From: Climacteris rufus
Lineage: Eukaryota > Chordata > Aves > Passeriformes > Climacteridae
Direction of reading: 5' to 3'
Assembly (NCBI GenBank): GCA_013398175.1
Contig: VZRZ01008693.1
Coordinates: forward strand, 795,288-859,287
Length of the DNA: 64,000 nucleotides
Shown: piece by piece, positions 38,601 through 52,090 of the stretch
Layout of the letters: the number at the start of each line of letters is the position of its first letter
How positions within the stretch are numbered: position 1 is the stretch's first letter
Translations under genes and position numbers: made by a program
Notes under the pieces: model-generated
Told to the model about the DNA's origin: nothing
The model's database searches: none
Seen by the model: the letters and a program-made list of their open reading frames with translations, nothing else

Positions 38601-41600
38601 TGTATTTTGATCTAACTGAATTACTATTTACCTTGCCTTTGAAATTTTTGTTCATCTGTTTTAAAATCCCGTGGACATCTTAGGTATTACAGAGTACATA
38701 TTAATAATATTTTTGAAGTCCTGCAGTGGGACAATAGCAGATTTATGTGTTTGATATGTTAATGTTTCAGACAGCCTCATGTAGACAGAGTGTTTTTCTG
38801 TGGTTGCCAAATAATCAAGAGATTAACCCCAAATCAGTTTTTGTGGGAAACCTGCACATGGTGACAAAAATATAACAGGAATAGAAAGTTGATAAAGGGA
38901 CTGCATAATTACTCATCAGTATCAGGTATGATCTCTTTATAAAAGCTACTAAAATGTACTAAAAAGGTACTAAAATAATGAGATTTGGCTAAGTTTCCGT
39001 GGCATTTCTCTGTAGCAATCCTAAAAAGGTATGGAAATGTGACTTCTCTGTCCCTAAACAATATCTTCTTTATAATAGTTTTTTAAAAATGTTTTAATAT
39101 TCTAAAGGTATGTCAGCTACATCTTCAGATTTCAGACAGCATTCTTGAAAAATCACTGTTCTGCACAGGGAATATTACAAAAGTCTTGGTTCTGTTCACA
39201 AGGGAACAAGGTAGGGTGCAGACATGGTGTTTGGGATTTAAACACTTTTAGAATGTCTCTGGTGCCTGTTGAGATTGGAGAAGGGAGCTCTTTCAGCCTG
39301 TTCATGGGGCCCTTTGAGCCAGACTGCTTTAAAGATGTGCATTTAATGACCCAGAGGCCCCGAACGTATTTCACAGAGCATTGTGCAGAATGAAGCAGAG
39401 GAAAGAAAGAGGTGGCCCATGGGCTGTGCAAATATCCTCTAGAAAGTCTGAGTCTTTTATCTGTTGTGAGAAACAGTGAATTTTATTTAATTTTTTAAAG
39501 TTTCACATTGGCAAGTGTAACTGGCCTTTGAAGTAGCTATTGAGTTAATACATGGCTCTAGATATAATCCAGGGGCTTTGTTCTTCTTCCTACTTCATAT
39601 AGCCAAAATAGAAACAAGAGTGATCATTTGAATAATGCTTGGGGGATTATAATGATATATACAATTAAAATTCAGTGTTAGAATATAAACTTAAACAGAA
39701 TCCTCCTTTTAGTGTTCACCTTCAATATTGATTAAATGAGCTACTGATGTGCACATTTTAGTGTCAGGACCAGCCATACTCATCTCTGATCCAATGCATT
39801 GCATGTTTTCCCATCTATGAATATACAATGTGAAACCTCAGGTCCATTTTTGTACTTTTCTACCATTCTTGTAGTCTGTGATTCAGAATTATGCAGAAAC
39901 AGTATAGCCAATGTTCATGCAAGCACTGTTTCCAGTTCTGTATTTATTTAGAATTTCAAAACATTCTTATGAGTGTCAGACATAAAAAATATGATTTCCT
40001 ATCTGAAGAGACTCTCCTTCCATGTTTTTTCATACATTCCAAAGAAGCTGTTAAACAGTTTACCTTAATATTTAAAGATACACCAGCTATAATCATTGAT
40101 TGAAGAGCTAGTTAAGATGCAGGTGATAAAAAAATGTTGTGTTCTTCTTGTTGATCCTGCTTCAAGTAAGCCGTAACTAAACCTAAGCAGGTTTCATTTG
40201 AGGATGTCCCAAAGTAACTACAAGTTTTTGCCAAGTACTACCCTGCTTTGTCACAGTCTGAGTAATAGCAGAGCATAATGCCATTTAAGAAGTAATTCCC
40301 GATTCTCTTCAATATTTAAGACATTCCAGTGCTTATCAGCAGTAAATGAGAAATAGTTGGAAAGCATATGGCATCTGTTGGACACCAGACCGTGCATTTC
40401 AGTATCAGGGAAATTACAAAACTAAGGGAGGAGCCAGGGCATAAAAGCCTTTTTTTCCCACCTATAGCAGATGGTCAAATTTCTAATTTAAAATTTTGCT
40501 GGAGTTTTGGCACAGTGCCATCTAACTCCACAGCTGCAACAATGCAATAACTCTGTCACCTCTCTTAGAAAATGTTTCTTGAGAGTAAATTTAATGCCTA
40601 GCGAAGTGTTGAATTTACAGCTGCTGGGAGCAGAATATAATATGTAAGAGACGGCCATGAGGCCCCGCTGATTTCCCTCACCTGGTTTCAAGTAAGGTTG
40701 TGTTCATATGAAACTGTTGTGAACAGCATCAGGGAATTGGAGGGAAGATTTTTCCAGTTATTTGTTTTCACAGGCCTTTCAGTAATCCTGTGTATGAAGA
40801 ATCGATCAGCAGTATCAATGGAGATCTTTCCCAAAGAGCTTGGCTGAGGTTATGGGAAACATTCATAACCATTATCATTGCAAGAAGACTGTTTTCTGAA
40901 AGTTTTTCTTTTGCCTCAGCTCTGTCAGTCCCTAGTAACATTGAAAATGCTGGTGCAGATGGGCAGTGGTAATGTTGAATCCCTCCCCAAGTGTTCAATC
41001 CATCTATCCCCTTAGTTACTCAGTTGAATATGGTGGCCCACCTCTGCAGAGCTGCCACAACTGTTTTCAGAAGTAGCACTGAATGGATGCCTGTGGCGTG
41101 GGAAATGCTTTACTATTTTTCTCTGGGGAAGGCAAGTCAGACTCTTCCAGATAGAAAATGGGTGTCAGGCACTAGTAACTTGAATTAGATTTGAAATTTG
41201 GTTCTGGAATGAAGATCTTCCTATTCTGTGACCACAACCTGTCAAGTCTGATCTGCAGTCTCTCTAGTGTGGAGGTTATGCACACATGACATTTACTTTT
41301 TTCTTCAGAAATTTGTGTGCAAGTTTTGCAGGTTCTTTCACTTTTGAAAACTTGGAAACAGGATTTATGACAGGTTTACAGTTTTCAGATCTTGTGAGGA
41401 GTTCAAAACCTTTGTTACTCCCACCATCTTCTGATGACAGGTGACGTGCTGACATTTTTGGAAAATGTCATTTGGATATTCTAGATACAGCAGGTTTCTC
41501 CCCACATTCAGCCAGCCTTGAGCTACACTCATAGTTGAGACTCGCAGGAGTGGTTTCTCTTAGAAGTTTATCCAAGGAATGGATCAGCTCCTGAAAATCT

Positions 41601-44600
41601 CAAGTGACTGGAAGCAGAGAGGGTGTGAGATGAGGTATCTCCAGTGGAAAACTGGTCCTGGGTGTACAGGGACACTCTACACTGCTCTTTCAGAAGAGAA
41701 CACATATATTGGAGCTGCAAGCATAAATCCTTTTCCTTATACCCTTGCAAAGAGAGTGTCTTTCCTGAAAAATAGTATCTATATTTGATTTAAGCAAGAC
41801 TTACCCTATTACTTATCTTCTTTGCCCCCTGTCCCACGCTCCCTAGGGCAAAGCACATCCCAAAAGCCTCTTCAGACTCCTCCATCTTTTCATGTACTGC
41901 TGCTCAAGAGCCAACCCCCTACAGTGTTGTGTTCCTGAACAAATAGGAGTTTTTCCCAGTGGGGTTATGAGACACGTTTCTGGGTTTGCATGGCACTGTC
42001 TGCATTAGGCTCTATCACAGCAGCACAGTTTGAATTCTGAGCACTGATTATCAGCTATTTGAATACAGCAAATGAGTCCTGCAAGCTGCCTTAATACATC
42101 AACATAGCTCTTTAGTTAGCATTAGTAGCCTTAGTGAGCTAGTATTCATATTTTCTCTCATTTTTTAAATTAATCAACATGTACTGCCTACATATTTTTG
42201 TGTCTGCTCCCTTTTTGGTGATCACAATGATTTTCTAGCTGTGGTATTGAAAATATTTCTATTAAAGGAAAGGTGATGGTAGTGAGAAAATATAACCTTG
42301 TAGCAAAACAATTGAGCAGGGACAAGTTCTGTTGTGGCATCCTGCCTTGGCCTTGTGTTGTTGCCTTGGATAAATCATTCTCTCTATATATACTTTTCTT
42401 CCTCACTCACATCCACTGAAATGGAAAAAATGTTATCTAATTTTTATCACAGTTTGTATGGTTTCTGTGCTTATGCTATAAGTAATGGACTAGTTCTCAT
42501 CCATGTCTTTCAGAAGGGGGATCTGATATTCACTGAAGCCTCTAGGTATTATGGTATTTCACATAACTGCTGATGATAGTAACTGGGTGCAACGAGTAAT
42601 ATCTAAAATTTATGCTATTTTAAGACACATTTTATATTTCTGCTATCAAATACTCTTGCAGACAGCAGCATTTTCCCTGTGGAGAGTGAATAATTAAGAT
42701 TAATACACTATCTGACAACTTTTTATCAGATATTTTCTGCTGCTTTTAAGGGAAAGTTTCAAATCTGGGGAATAGACCGTTCTTTAAAATAGTTCTCCAC
42801 TCTGTAATTCTACACATTTGTAGCCAATAGACATCAAGTTAATAGTTATTTGCATAAAAATCAGGTCCTCAAAAAACTGCTTGTGTCCTTGATCCTACAA
42901 GTGTTAAAGACATCCTTTGTCTTGCACATGATCAGTTGTGTTTAACTTATTTAGTTACCACAAGTGCTCAAAGTTCAGTCTCCATGTATAGGACTGGAGC
43001 CTCCAATTATGCATGCCAAATGGCAAAACACCATTTCAAATAGAGTTGTTCCTCATTGAACACCATTTTGTATGAAATAGTATTTTTCTAGAAAATTCAC
43101 TAAAAGCCACCTGAATTTCTTGTGTTTGTAGCTGAGAAATGCAATGACTTTTCATTCCAGAGAGTTTTTTTTCTTCTATCTTTTTAACTCTAAAGGAAAA
43201 ATGTGATAGATGGAAAAGTAGAAGGGAAGGACAGTAGCATAAGACCTAACAGTGAACATTGCTAATATTTTTTATTAAAAATATGGGGGTTGAATATATA
43301 TATATTTATATCTACTTTTAGTTTTTTAAATATTTCTCTTTCTTTTTCCCAAGAAACATGCTATTTCTGGCAATCATTTATAATCTGTGTAATATGCAGA
43401 GCATGTGTAATAACCTGAGTTGTGCTGCGTAATTTATGTCAGTGTTGTGCTGGTTTATCCATGAAAACATAGCAGTTCCCTCCAAGTGCTTTCCATTATA
43501 CTTGGTAGATACTTTATTTTTTAAAAAAATCATTATTGAATTTATTTTAGTTTTAAAATAAGTCACCATAAAATGGCTCCCAGAAAGTCAACTCGTCTCT
43601 ACATTATTAGTTGACAACCTAGGAAGCCGTTCCACAGCTGTGAACACAGTTCTTGTGGAGCTTTCAAGGATCAAGACTCAGCTGCTCTTTAACCATCTCT
43701 CTGATGCTGAAACCACAAGAAGAACAAGGGAAAGTGATGAGCTTAATGAGTAATTATAGTTGGCTTTGATTTCACCCCAAATGTCTTTAAAATGAAGTGA
43801 AGCAAATAACAAGAACACAAGCAACTTCCATAGCTTTCCTTAGAGGAAAGTGTAAATCCACATACAGAGCCCAATTCTCTCTTCATGCTAGGACTTCCAG
43901 AGCACTGGAGTCAAACATATGTTGACACGACCTTGAGAGTGAATAAAATATATGGACTTCATGGCAATTGACACACTTCTGATATGATCAGGTTTCTGCT
44001 GACTTCAGCTCTTGTCAACAGTGACAAAAAAACCTTGCCATTGGGCCCTTTTTACCACTTCCCTCACTATTGCTCACAGAGATGAAGGCTCCTTTCTCTG
44101 ACTGCAGCCCAAAGCTCTGAGGCCAGTGATCAGAGGGGGAGATGACTGACATAATAGTCATAGAAAGGCTGATTGACATCACAGCACTGCTCACACCAGC
44201 CTTTGTTTCTCTTCTGCTATAGAAGAAGTGAAAGTGAGGAGCAGACCACAGAGGAGCTCGGGTTTTAGCACTATGGCGAGGTAGATCCATCAGCCATCCA
44301 ACCCCCACCTTTAAGCAAATACTGTAATTCTGGAGATTCGATCAAACATGAAACCTCTATTCCAGCTCTAAATCTGGTAAGCTGGTCCCGAGACTATACC
44401 TTTGAGTTTTGTGAGAGGAATGGGATCAGACCAACATTATTTTACAATTTAGAATCAGCTTGAGTTATGTATGTCACCTACAGATCAAAGAAGTTTCCTG
44501 CAATGTTTATGGAAGCTGATTTGTTGCTTTAGTGTTTGTTTTTATCACCATTTTACTTTGCTTCAGCCATTAGGTTCTTCAGGTGTATAAATGAGAGCTC

Positions 44601-45313
44601 TGTTGTTTCAGTGTCTGAACAACTTCCCGTTCCTCTACCGGTTTAGGCGAGTAACCATCAGATTTACTTCATGAATGAGACTGAAGAGTTCACCTTTGTT
44701 TGTAATTGGCATAGAAAGATTTCTTCAGGACAAACCAAAGCTATACCTTCCCTATGTGTTGATATGGGCAATGATGCTCAAAAGCAAGTGAAAGTCCCCA
44801 ACCTGGGGTACAAGGGAGGGAAAAGGAGAGATATAAGACCCTTAGCAAGTTGTTTGGAAATATTTTGGTTATTTGACCATCTACTCTGCAGACTGAGAAA
44901 CAGTGCAAGAAAGCAAGGGGACATTAAGGAAACAAGGACAAATAACATTTTCCCACTGACTGTAATTGCACATGCTGCACAACTGTCAGGACTTAACAGC
45001 ATAATTTACCCAAATGAAAAATTTCCTAGAAGTGCCATTAGTTGACAAAGGCTAGTGAAGTGTATGAGCACTATTTTTAAAGTTAACCTACCAGAATACA
45101 TCCATTTGTATAAGCATTAGCATTCAACAGCACAAGTTATCCAGTATCCTAACAGTCCATGTGTTTACATGATTCAAGTCTAAATTTCCAAGTCTCAATA
45201 TGTGAGGACAGTGCCATGAGTGGAAAGCAGTCAGTGCCACTTAATTGCATGTGTTTGTGATAAGAAACACATCACATGTATTTGTGTTCTTGTCACATGA
45301 GCCTTGTCCCCGA
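35641..45313. other. Unique AT-rich intronic sequence
   Basis: There is no gene or clear transposon. A TA dinucleotide run lies near 43294-43305 and an A-run at 36361-36371. Open frames are all under about 105 codons and unrecognised. Confidence 0.55.
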
Positions 45314-45889
45314 TGTTGTGGTTTTAATCCCAGCTGGAGATTAAGCACCACACAGCTTGCTCAAGCCCCTCTCAATTCCTGCCAAGCCCCATTGGAATGG
45401 GGAGGAGAATCAAAGTAAAACTTTTATGTTAGATAAGAACAGTTTAATAGTTGAAAAGAAAGTAAAATAGAATAATAATGGTAAATAATAATAGTAAAAA
45501 GGGACAAAAAACCCCAAGTGATGCACAATGCAATTGCTCACCATGCACTGACTGATGCCAGACCCACCTTCCCAAACCCAGATTGGCCACCCTTCTGGGT
45601 AACTCCATCCAGTTTATATACTGGGTATGACATTCTGAGGTGTGGAATATGCCTTTGCTCAAGTTGGCGTCACAGTTGTCCCAGCTGTGCTCCCTCACAG
45701 TTTCTTTTGCCTACTTCCTCACTGGTAGAATACAAGACAAGAAGAAAGTCCTTGACTTAGGATAAACACATCTTAGCAAAACCCCAAAACATCAGTGTGT
45801 TATCAACACCATTCTCATTCCAAATCCAAAACACAGCACTGTAACAGCTACTGAGAAGAAATTAACTTTAGCCTGCTGAAACCAGGACA
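45314..45889 (-). mobile_element. Solo LTR of an avian endogenous retrovirus, antisense
   Basis: This is a 576-bp long terminal repeat, recognised as a widespread avian endogenous-retrovirus LTR in minus orientation. On the minus strand it starts TGTCCTGGTTTCAGCAGG and ends in a TG/CA-type terminus at 45314. A promoter-like TATATAAACT lies at 45620-45611 and a polyadenylation-type ATTAAA at 45448-45443. Diagnostic blocks on the + strand include GATAAGAACAGTTTAATAG, GTGATGCACAATGCAATTGC and ATCAGTGTGTTATCAACACC. There is no internal gag/pol/env sequence on either side, so it is a solo LTR left by recombination. I see no target-site duplication, which suggests an old copy or an imprecise end. 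Its class (ERVL or ERVK) is not resolved. Confidence 0.88.
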
Positions 45890-48091
45890 ACACGCCCTCA
45901 ATTTCCGCAGCTGGCAATGACATTAGACCCCCTTTCTCCAAGCAGCCAATAATTTTCCATTAGCTTGTAGGAAGATCATTATCCCAGGCCTCTGTTGCTG
46001 TCAGATTGACTGGAATTGTCCAATAAGTGAAAAAGTTGTTGGAACAAACCAGTGGAGGCACATCTAAAGAGTTGTTGCTCCTGCACTGCCTTGGTTTCCT
46101 TAGAGACTACAGATTGATAATATATGTTGTAATCAATCTTGCTGCAAATATGCTATAGGAGCGTGTTTCTTCTCCAATATTTTATTTTAATTTTATGTAA
46201 AAATATGCAATGACATGCTTTTTTTATAATGGCCTTGAATAATCACAGTCAATAATTTTTTTGTAATAAGACGTAATCTGCTCTGTAAGCAAGTTTTGAA
46301 GTCAGTGTCCTGGGTAGTTGCTGACAGAAAAGCACACCAAACCCAGGTCCTGATGGCCAGATTGCAGTATTGCCTGACCTTCATACAGAAGTGGTCATAA
46401 GAGAGAAAATCATTCCAAGTTCCCACCACATCTTTGCCTGTCTCCAACCAATTGCATAGCTTGTTGATTTGTACCACTTGATTAAATATTCACCCACAGA
46501 TTATACAGAATTTCTGAAATATTGTCAAAGCTCTTGATATAAGAAAAAAAGTGCCTTAACTTTCTCTGCAAATACTTCTTTTTTTCTTGATGGAAACAGA
46601 AATATACCCCCGCCTGCACCCAATATTTTGACGGAACCATCATGCAAACATTTGTCACTATGACACTTTCCTTACTTTTTTCACACTGAATAGAGTTAGT
46701 CTGAGGCACACTAGCAATGTGAATATTGCAGTGTGGGAGACTCTCAGGTTCAAATCCAGTCTTGTTACCTTGCTGTGTGAGTGCTAGTTGTTAAAAATTG
46801 CAATGGTTTCCTATTGTGTGCAAAAATACTAATTGCTTTAGCAGCATGTATGCATTCAGTTTTCCTCTGTTCCAAAAGGAGACTATGGTGATTTGAAATG
46901 TAAAAGTATAATCATCCTAGATAAATTGGACAGCACTTAAGCAATCAAAAGCTAATGCAGTCTTGTAGAAGTAGTTTTAGGGAAATATTTCAAGCTTTAT
47001 TCACTCAGATAGCATTCTCAAGAGCCAAAGCACAGCTTTATTTTTTTCTTTCTGCACAATTGAGCATTAAATATTGCATTGAGACACAGCAAAACAGGCT
47101 TTGCTGTCCTGTAATACTGCCTAAGATTGTTTTCAAAACAGCAGATTTGCCATCAACACAAGGCATCCATCAATCTACCAATTAAAAAAAATGCCTGTAT
47201 CTGAATTCTGTTAGATTACAGTTGTCTATGCTTTTTTAGGATAAATTCATTTTAATGATTTAGTTTCTTTCCTTTTTTTCATATAACTTCTTGGCTGTCC
47301 CAAAGAATTATTTTCTTTCAATGCAAGTGTGAAAGAAAATTAGACCATATCACAGAAATTACATTTAAATGACTCTTAAAAGATCTAATTATTTAAAGCT
47401 TACATTTGTTTTAGATTTGCTGTGTTACATTTTTATTTTCCTCTTTTTCTTCTCTGACCGCCTTTTTTAAAAAGTTCTTTTTGTTGTTCTTCTCTTTCCA
47501 ACCTCCACATTCTTAATTTCTGGTAACTTTTGTTTTGCTAAACTGTCACCTCAAATCAGTGGCAACAACCATCTTCAAAGGGGATATTCAGTGTCCAAAG
47601 GGCATCCTCCTTCTCCCTTAATTATTTCCCAGTAGTTTGTTTTATTGTCTGTTTTCTTTTCTGAAAAACATAATTTTTCATATGAAGTGGATAGTATGAC
47701 CTGTTCTGTCTTGCTTTGCCTTGTCTGACACAAGGAAGTATTATTTACTTGGACAAGTAATTGCTAATTTTATCTGAGGGGCTTGTCTGCTCTGTTTTTC
47801 TTCACCCATAACCTATGAAAATTTCTGAGAAGAAATTCATCAGACATAAACTCTACAATGCAAATTATCATGATTTACATAATCCACAACTGCTGGAACA
47901 TGGTGGGTACTAAAATGATCTGGTAAACCTGATGTAGAGGTTGTTTATTAGTTACCAAATAAATGGTAATCTCAAGTTTTGCCATATATACTTGCTTGGG
48001 AAGGTCATGGTTCTGTTTTAGTAGTACTTTGTTCTCTAACCCATGAAGCAAGAAACACTTGCTCCTTTGGTTGCAGTGCTAATGCCAGCAA
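45890..48091. other. Unique AT-rich intronic sequence
   Basis: Nothing gene-like is recognised between the LTR and the next CR1 fragment. Confidence 0.6.
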
Positions 48092-48375
48092 TGTCCAAAG
48101 GAGGGCAACAAGGACTGAAGGGTCTAGACGGGAAGTCACACAAGGAGCGACTGAGGTCCCTTGGTCTGTTCGGCCTGGAGAAGAGGAGACTGAGGGGAGC
48201 TGTCATCGTGGTCTGCAGCTTCCTCACAAGGGGAAGCAGAGAGGCAGACACTGATCTATTCTCTCTGGTGAACAGTGACAGGACCCGAGGGAATGGCATG
48301 AAGCTGTGTCAGGGAAGGCTTATGAATTTTTAAGGTATTTTTCCTAATATATACCTTTCCTAGATATTAGGAAAT
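48092..48375 (+). repeat. CR1 LINE 3'-region fragment, sense
   Basis: Blocks match the well-conserved CR1 3' region: GGAGCGACTGAGGTCCCTTG, GTCTGTTCGGCCTGGAGAAG, AGGAGACTGAGGGGAGCTGT, TGATCTATTCTCTCTGGTGA, and CAGTGACAGGACCCGAGGGA followed by ATGGCATGAAGCTGTGTCAG. It is clearly less decayed than the RT relics. After the GTCAGGGAAGG block an inserted inverted copy of the GATATTAGGAAA motif precedes the forward copy (48364-48375). Neither the 5' part nor the true 3' terminus is present. Confidence 0.9.
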
Positions 48376-49555
48376 TTCCAAAATTATGCCTCCTGTCCAC
48401 AGCCTGGGTGAAATAGCTCTGGAGGCATTTGCACGACTTGCTGCAGGAATGGCTGATCTGGATGCACTTCAAAAAGCTGTGGGTGGGGCTGAGCTTGTAG
48501 ATTAAGACATCTAAATGTAAATGCTTATGTATGGATGTATGCATGTGAGCTAAGTGTCTGAACCAATGTCAAAGTCACTGTAGGTGATGGAAATCTGAAG
48601 TGACTGGAGCCGCTACCAGATGGGATGCTCGTATGTCTGCATGGAATTGGTAGAATTTACAGGAGAATTGTGCAGTTTTGTTCTGAGCTGGCAGCAGGAG
48701 GTGAGCTGAGGTATTCCAGGGACATCCAAAATGCTTCCCTGGGGAATCTCGTCTGAAGTGCCATTCAGACTCACCTGGCTGAAGTGGGAAGGCTTTCCTT
48801 GTGAACCATGGGGGCAGAGGCTGCCTCTGGGTATCATCTTTGTTGTGTGGCGAACGGTGTGACTGGCAGGTAAAACTTTGTTTGAGAGTTCGATTACAAA
48901 TTCAGGTTATTACTGTACTTGTCATGTGAGCACCTCAGCTTTACAATCCTTAAGGGAATGATTTTGTTGGGTGTTTTTTCCCCTATTAAATTCTCCATTC
49001 ATTTGTAAATAATTTGCCCAAAACAAAAAAATCAAATTATTTGCCCAAGACAATCCAGAGTCATAAAGTTTACTCCCAAAACTGAACAGGTTATAGGTTT
49101 TCTGTTGATCAGATTTTGCCTCTCTTTGACTCTCTTTTGTGATCCTGAGAGCTCATCCAGTCATAACATCACTATCTCCAGTAGACTTCGTGGGCTCTAA
49201 CTTATCCTCATGCAACATAATTTCTCCTGAATCCTTTTCCAAGCCAATGCTGAATTAACTGTTCTTACAGTTTTGGGGGTTCTGTTAACCCGTAGAGTTA
49301 TAGACTTTTTACTAATGCTGCCAGGCCTGTGTGTGTGTGTAAGTGTCCATATATGATCTCCACGGGAGATTGGAGATTAAAGATTGGCTTCACAAAGAAT
49401 GAACTGTCTGGAGGACAGCAAAGCCTTGTCTTTCCCTCTAAAGCAAATGGTGGAAGCTGTTTCCCCTCTTTTACCAAACTCACAGGTCAAGAGCAAAAGG
49501 CACGAGGAGTCCTGGCACCTCTTCTGATTGGAGTCTTATCCATAGAAAGAGAAAA

Positions 49556-49578
49556 CAGACAGACAGGCAGGCAGGCAG
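49556..49578. repeat. CAGA/CAGG microsatellite
   Basis: Tandem CAGA and CAGG tetranucleotides, about six units. A short TG run (49328-49340) lies 215 bases upstream. Confidence 0.9.
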
Positions 49579-52055
49579 AGATACTTTTTTCTCAGGCACA
49601 ACTGCAACATTCACATGCTCACTTTCATGTGGGAAAGGGATTTTTGTTCCTTATGTCCATTCATCATTACTATGTACTATTACCATCCCCAGGAGAAACA
49701 TGAGTTTTGAAAAAGCAAAGTGAACAGATTTGCCCATCTTGGATTTTACTCTATTCTTGAGGTATCCAGATGGAAACATGTTTGATATACTTAAAGCTAC
49801 CAATTTGATTTAATATTCCGGTTCAGCATATTGATGTATGTAATTTAGCTAATAACAAGAGCCTTAGAGCAGCGCATTTTGAGGTCACAGGCAAAAAGCC
49901 AATCTCCAGCTACTTGTGTTGAGCTGTACTTCAAATTCTCTGAAAGCATTCAAAATGGAGAAGGCTTTCCTCATTTTTAGTGATGTATCAAATTATCACA
50001 AGGTGAATTCATTTCGAAATAGAAAAAAACAGACCCAGAGGACTTTGCTGTGGGTATTTGAAAGCTGCTCTGTGCCAGTCAGCCCTCGCACGACCAGGAA
50101 GTGTACTGGCTGAACAGATACTAGCAAATCATTTTTAATACCACATTTCAGGTCTTTGGAGATTAATTTTGTCATAAATTTGGAAGCCTGATTTAATTGC
50201 GCTAATTATATTTTCTCTTGGGAATTGATGGATTACTACCTACCATATTCTCACTGTGCGTAATGAATCACACCAAGGCGTCCTCTTATTTATACCTGCT
50301 AAAAGTCTTGCAATAGGCATTAAAGAAACATGCAAGAAATTGCCCTAAACCTCCTGCCTAATGTTCTCTCTGCTCTCGCAGATCTGTTCTCACGATGATA
50401 ATGATTCTGTTCTTCTGGAAATAATTGCAGAAACTGTGTTTTAGTTCTCTGTCTGTGGGGAATTCACTGGAAAGAGAGCACATTTCAGACATGCGAGACA
50501 TCTACAATTCCTCTTCACATCACTCTACTAACATCCATCCACATGTGTTAGTTTTTGAGCTGAATGCTGTAGATGTGGAAGTAATTACAGCACCACACTT
50601 CCCGGTACTTGTGATTCCATCAGATGTAATTGTACACATGTTGGAGGCTTGATTTTGCTGGAATTTGTTGTTGAATGGAATAAGGGATTAGGTGACATCC
50701 TGTCATAGAATAAAGTTCATCTGTCATGTTCAAGTGCCAGTCACTTTGGTATCTTGTCTTTTGTACAGCTTTGGAAAATCATGCTGCCTCCTGGTCTCTT
50801 CATGACCTTTCCTGCTCAGTGTTCATTTTGTGCCATAAAGCTTATAACCAGTATATACCATGTATGTGGAAAGAAAAACAGTCCATGCCTAAAATGAATT
50901 AACTATTAAAATGTACTTTCTGTCACCTTAATTCCTTCTGTGGAATTAAAAAAAAACCCAAAAGCCTTGGTTTCTTGGGCTGAGGGAGTTTCACAAGGGA
51001 TTCTCCAGTCCCTTCTTTATATCCTCTCTCATAGTTTTGCTCTGCAATCTTTCCCTTTCTCACTGGCTTTTGCAGTCAGAGCAATAGCTGAGCTAGAAGC
51101 AACTGCATCTCTAGTTCAGCCTTGATGCTGAAATGATATCTGTCATCTCTTTCTGACCTCACCATGTCTTTCTCCTCTGCAAAAAGTGAGATGCTTTGCC
51201 CACCACTGTGGTGAGGAGGTTCCTTTCTGGGTCCCCCTTTCTGGGGGCCACCAATCTTGGCGAAGTCTGCACTACCTGCTTAGGCAGCTGGACGTTGTGT
51301 AGACTCCCAGAAATTCAAGCAGGAATTGCAACTGCCAAGGGATTTCTTCAGCTGATTGGGGGTTCTGGGTAGGCTGTTGCAAAGCACTGAGTTCAGCGTG
51401 CTCAGGTGAGAGATGAGAAGGGGGGACCAACATCTCATTATTTTCCTGACCTGATGAAAACAGGATTTTGAAAGCAATTCATGCTCTAATTTGACTGTAT
51501 GGTTCCTCCTTTTTATAATTGCATTTTCTCAAATGTGATATGACCTAAAGGTGGACCCTTCTTTCAGATGTGACAATCATTTCCCCTTAATTAATTTTGA
51601 TAGTTTGTTCATCTTCGTGGAACTGATCTTCATGAGGAGAAAGAAAGGCAAATTTCCTTCAGGAGCGAGCTATGAACACATTAAATTGAAAAGCTGTGAT
51701 GTTCTGTCACATTAGCTTGGTCCCTACAAGGCAGCAGTCACGCTTGATAAACGGCGACATTAAGAATAACATTAGAGAACACAGGCACAGGGTTGTGATG
51801 GCAACTAGGATACCTATCTGCCCAATGTTACACACATTGCCCTCCTCATTTATGCCTTTAGGAATTATGGACCTATAGGGGGAAAGGAATCAATATGTTT
51901 TTCAATTTTTTCTCAAAGTTGACCAAAAAAAATGTGGATTATAACTGGACTTTGCATTGAGCTGTAATCCTGTAACTTCAGTGCCATGAAAAAAACACAT
52001 AATTATGCTATATTAAATATAGAAATGTATGCCATGTGGTAAAATGTATTGCCGT

Positions 52056-52090
52056 ATTTAATTATTTATTTATTTATATAAATTATATGT
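52056..52090. repeat. TTTA-type AT-rich microsatellite
   Basis: Imperfect ATTT/TTTA tetranucleotides followed by ATATAAATTATAT. Confidence 0.85.

Noticed and set aside
45000..46200. Full-length provirus around the LTR at 45.3 kb
   Set aside because: There is no second LTR and no gag, pol or env-like frame nearby, so only a solo LTR is present.
47979..48333. Open frames of 87-96 codons around the CR1 at 48 kb
   Set aside because: They are repeat-derived. The region is CR1 3' non-coding sequence.
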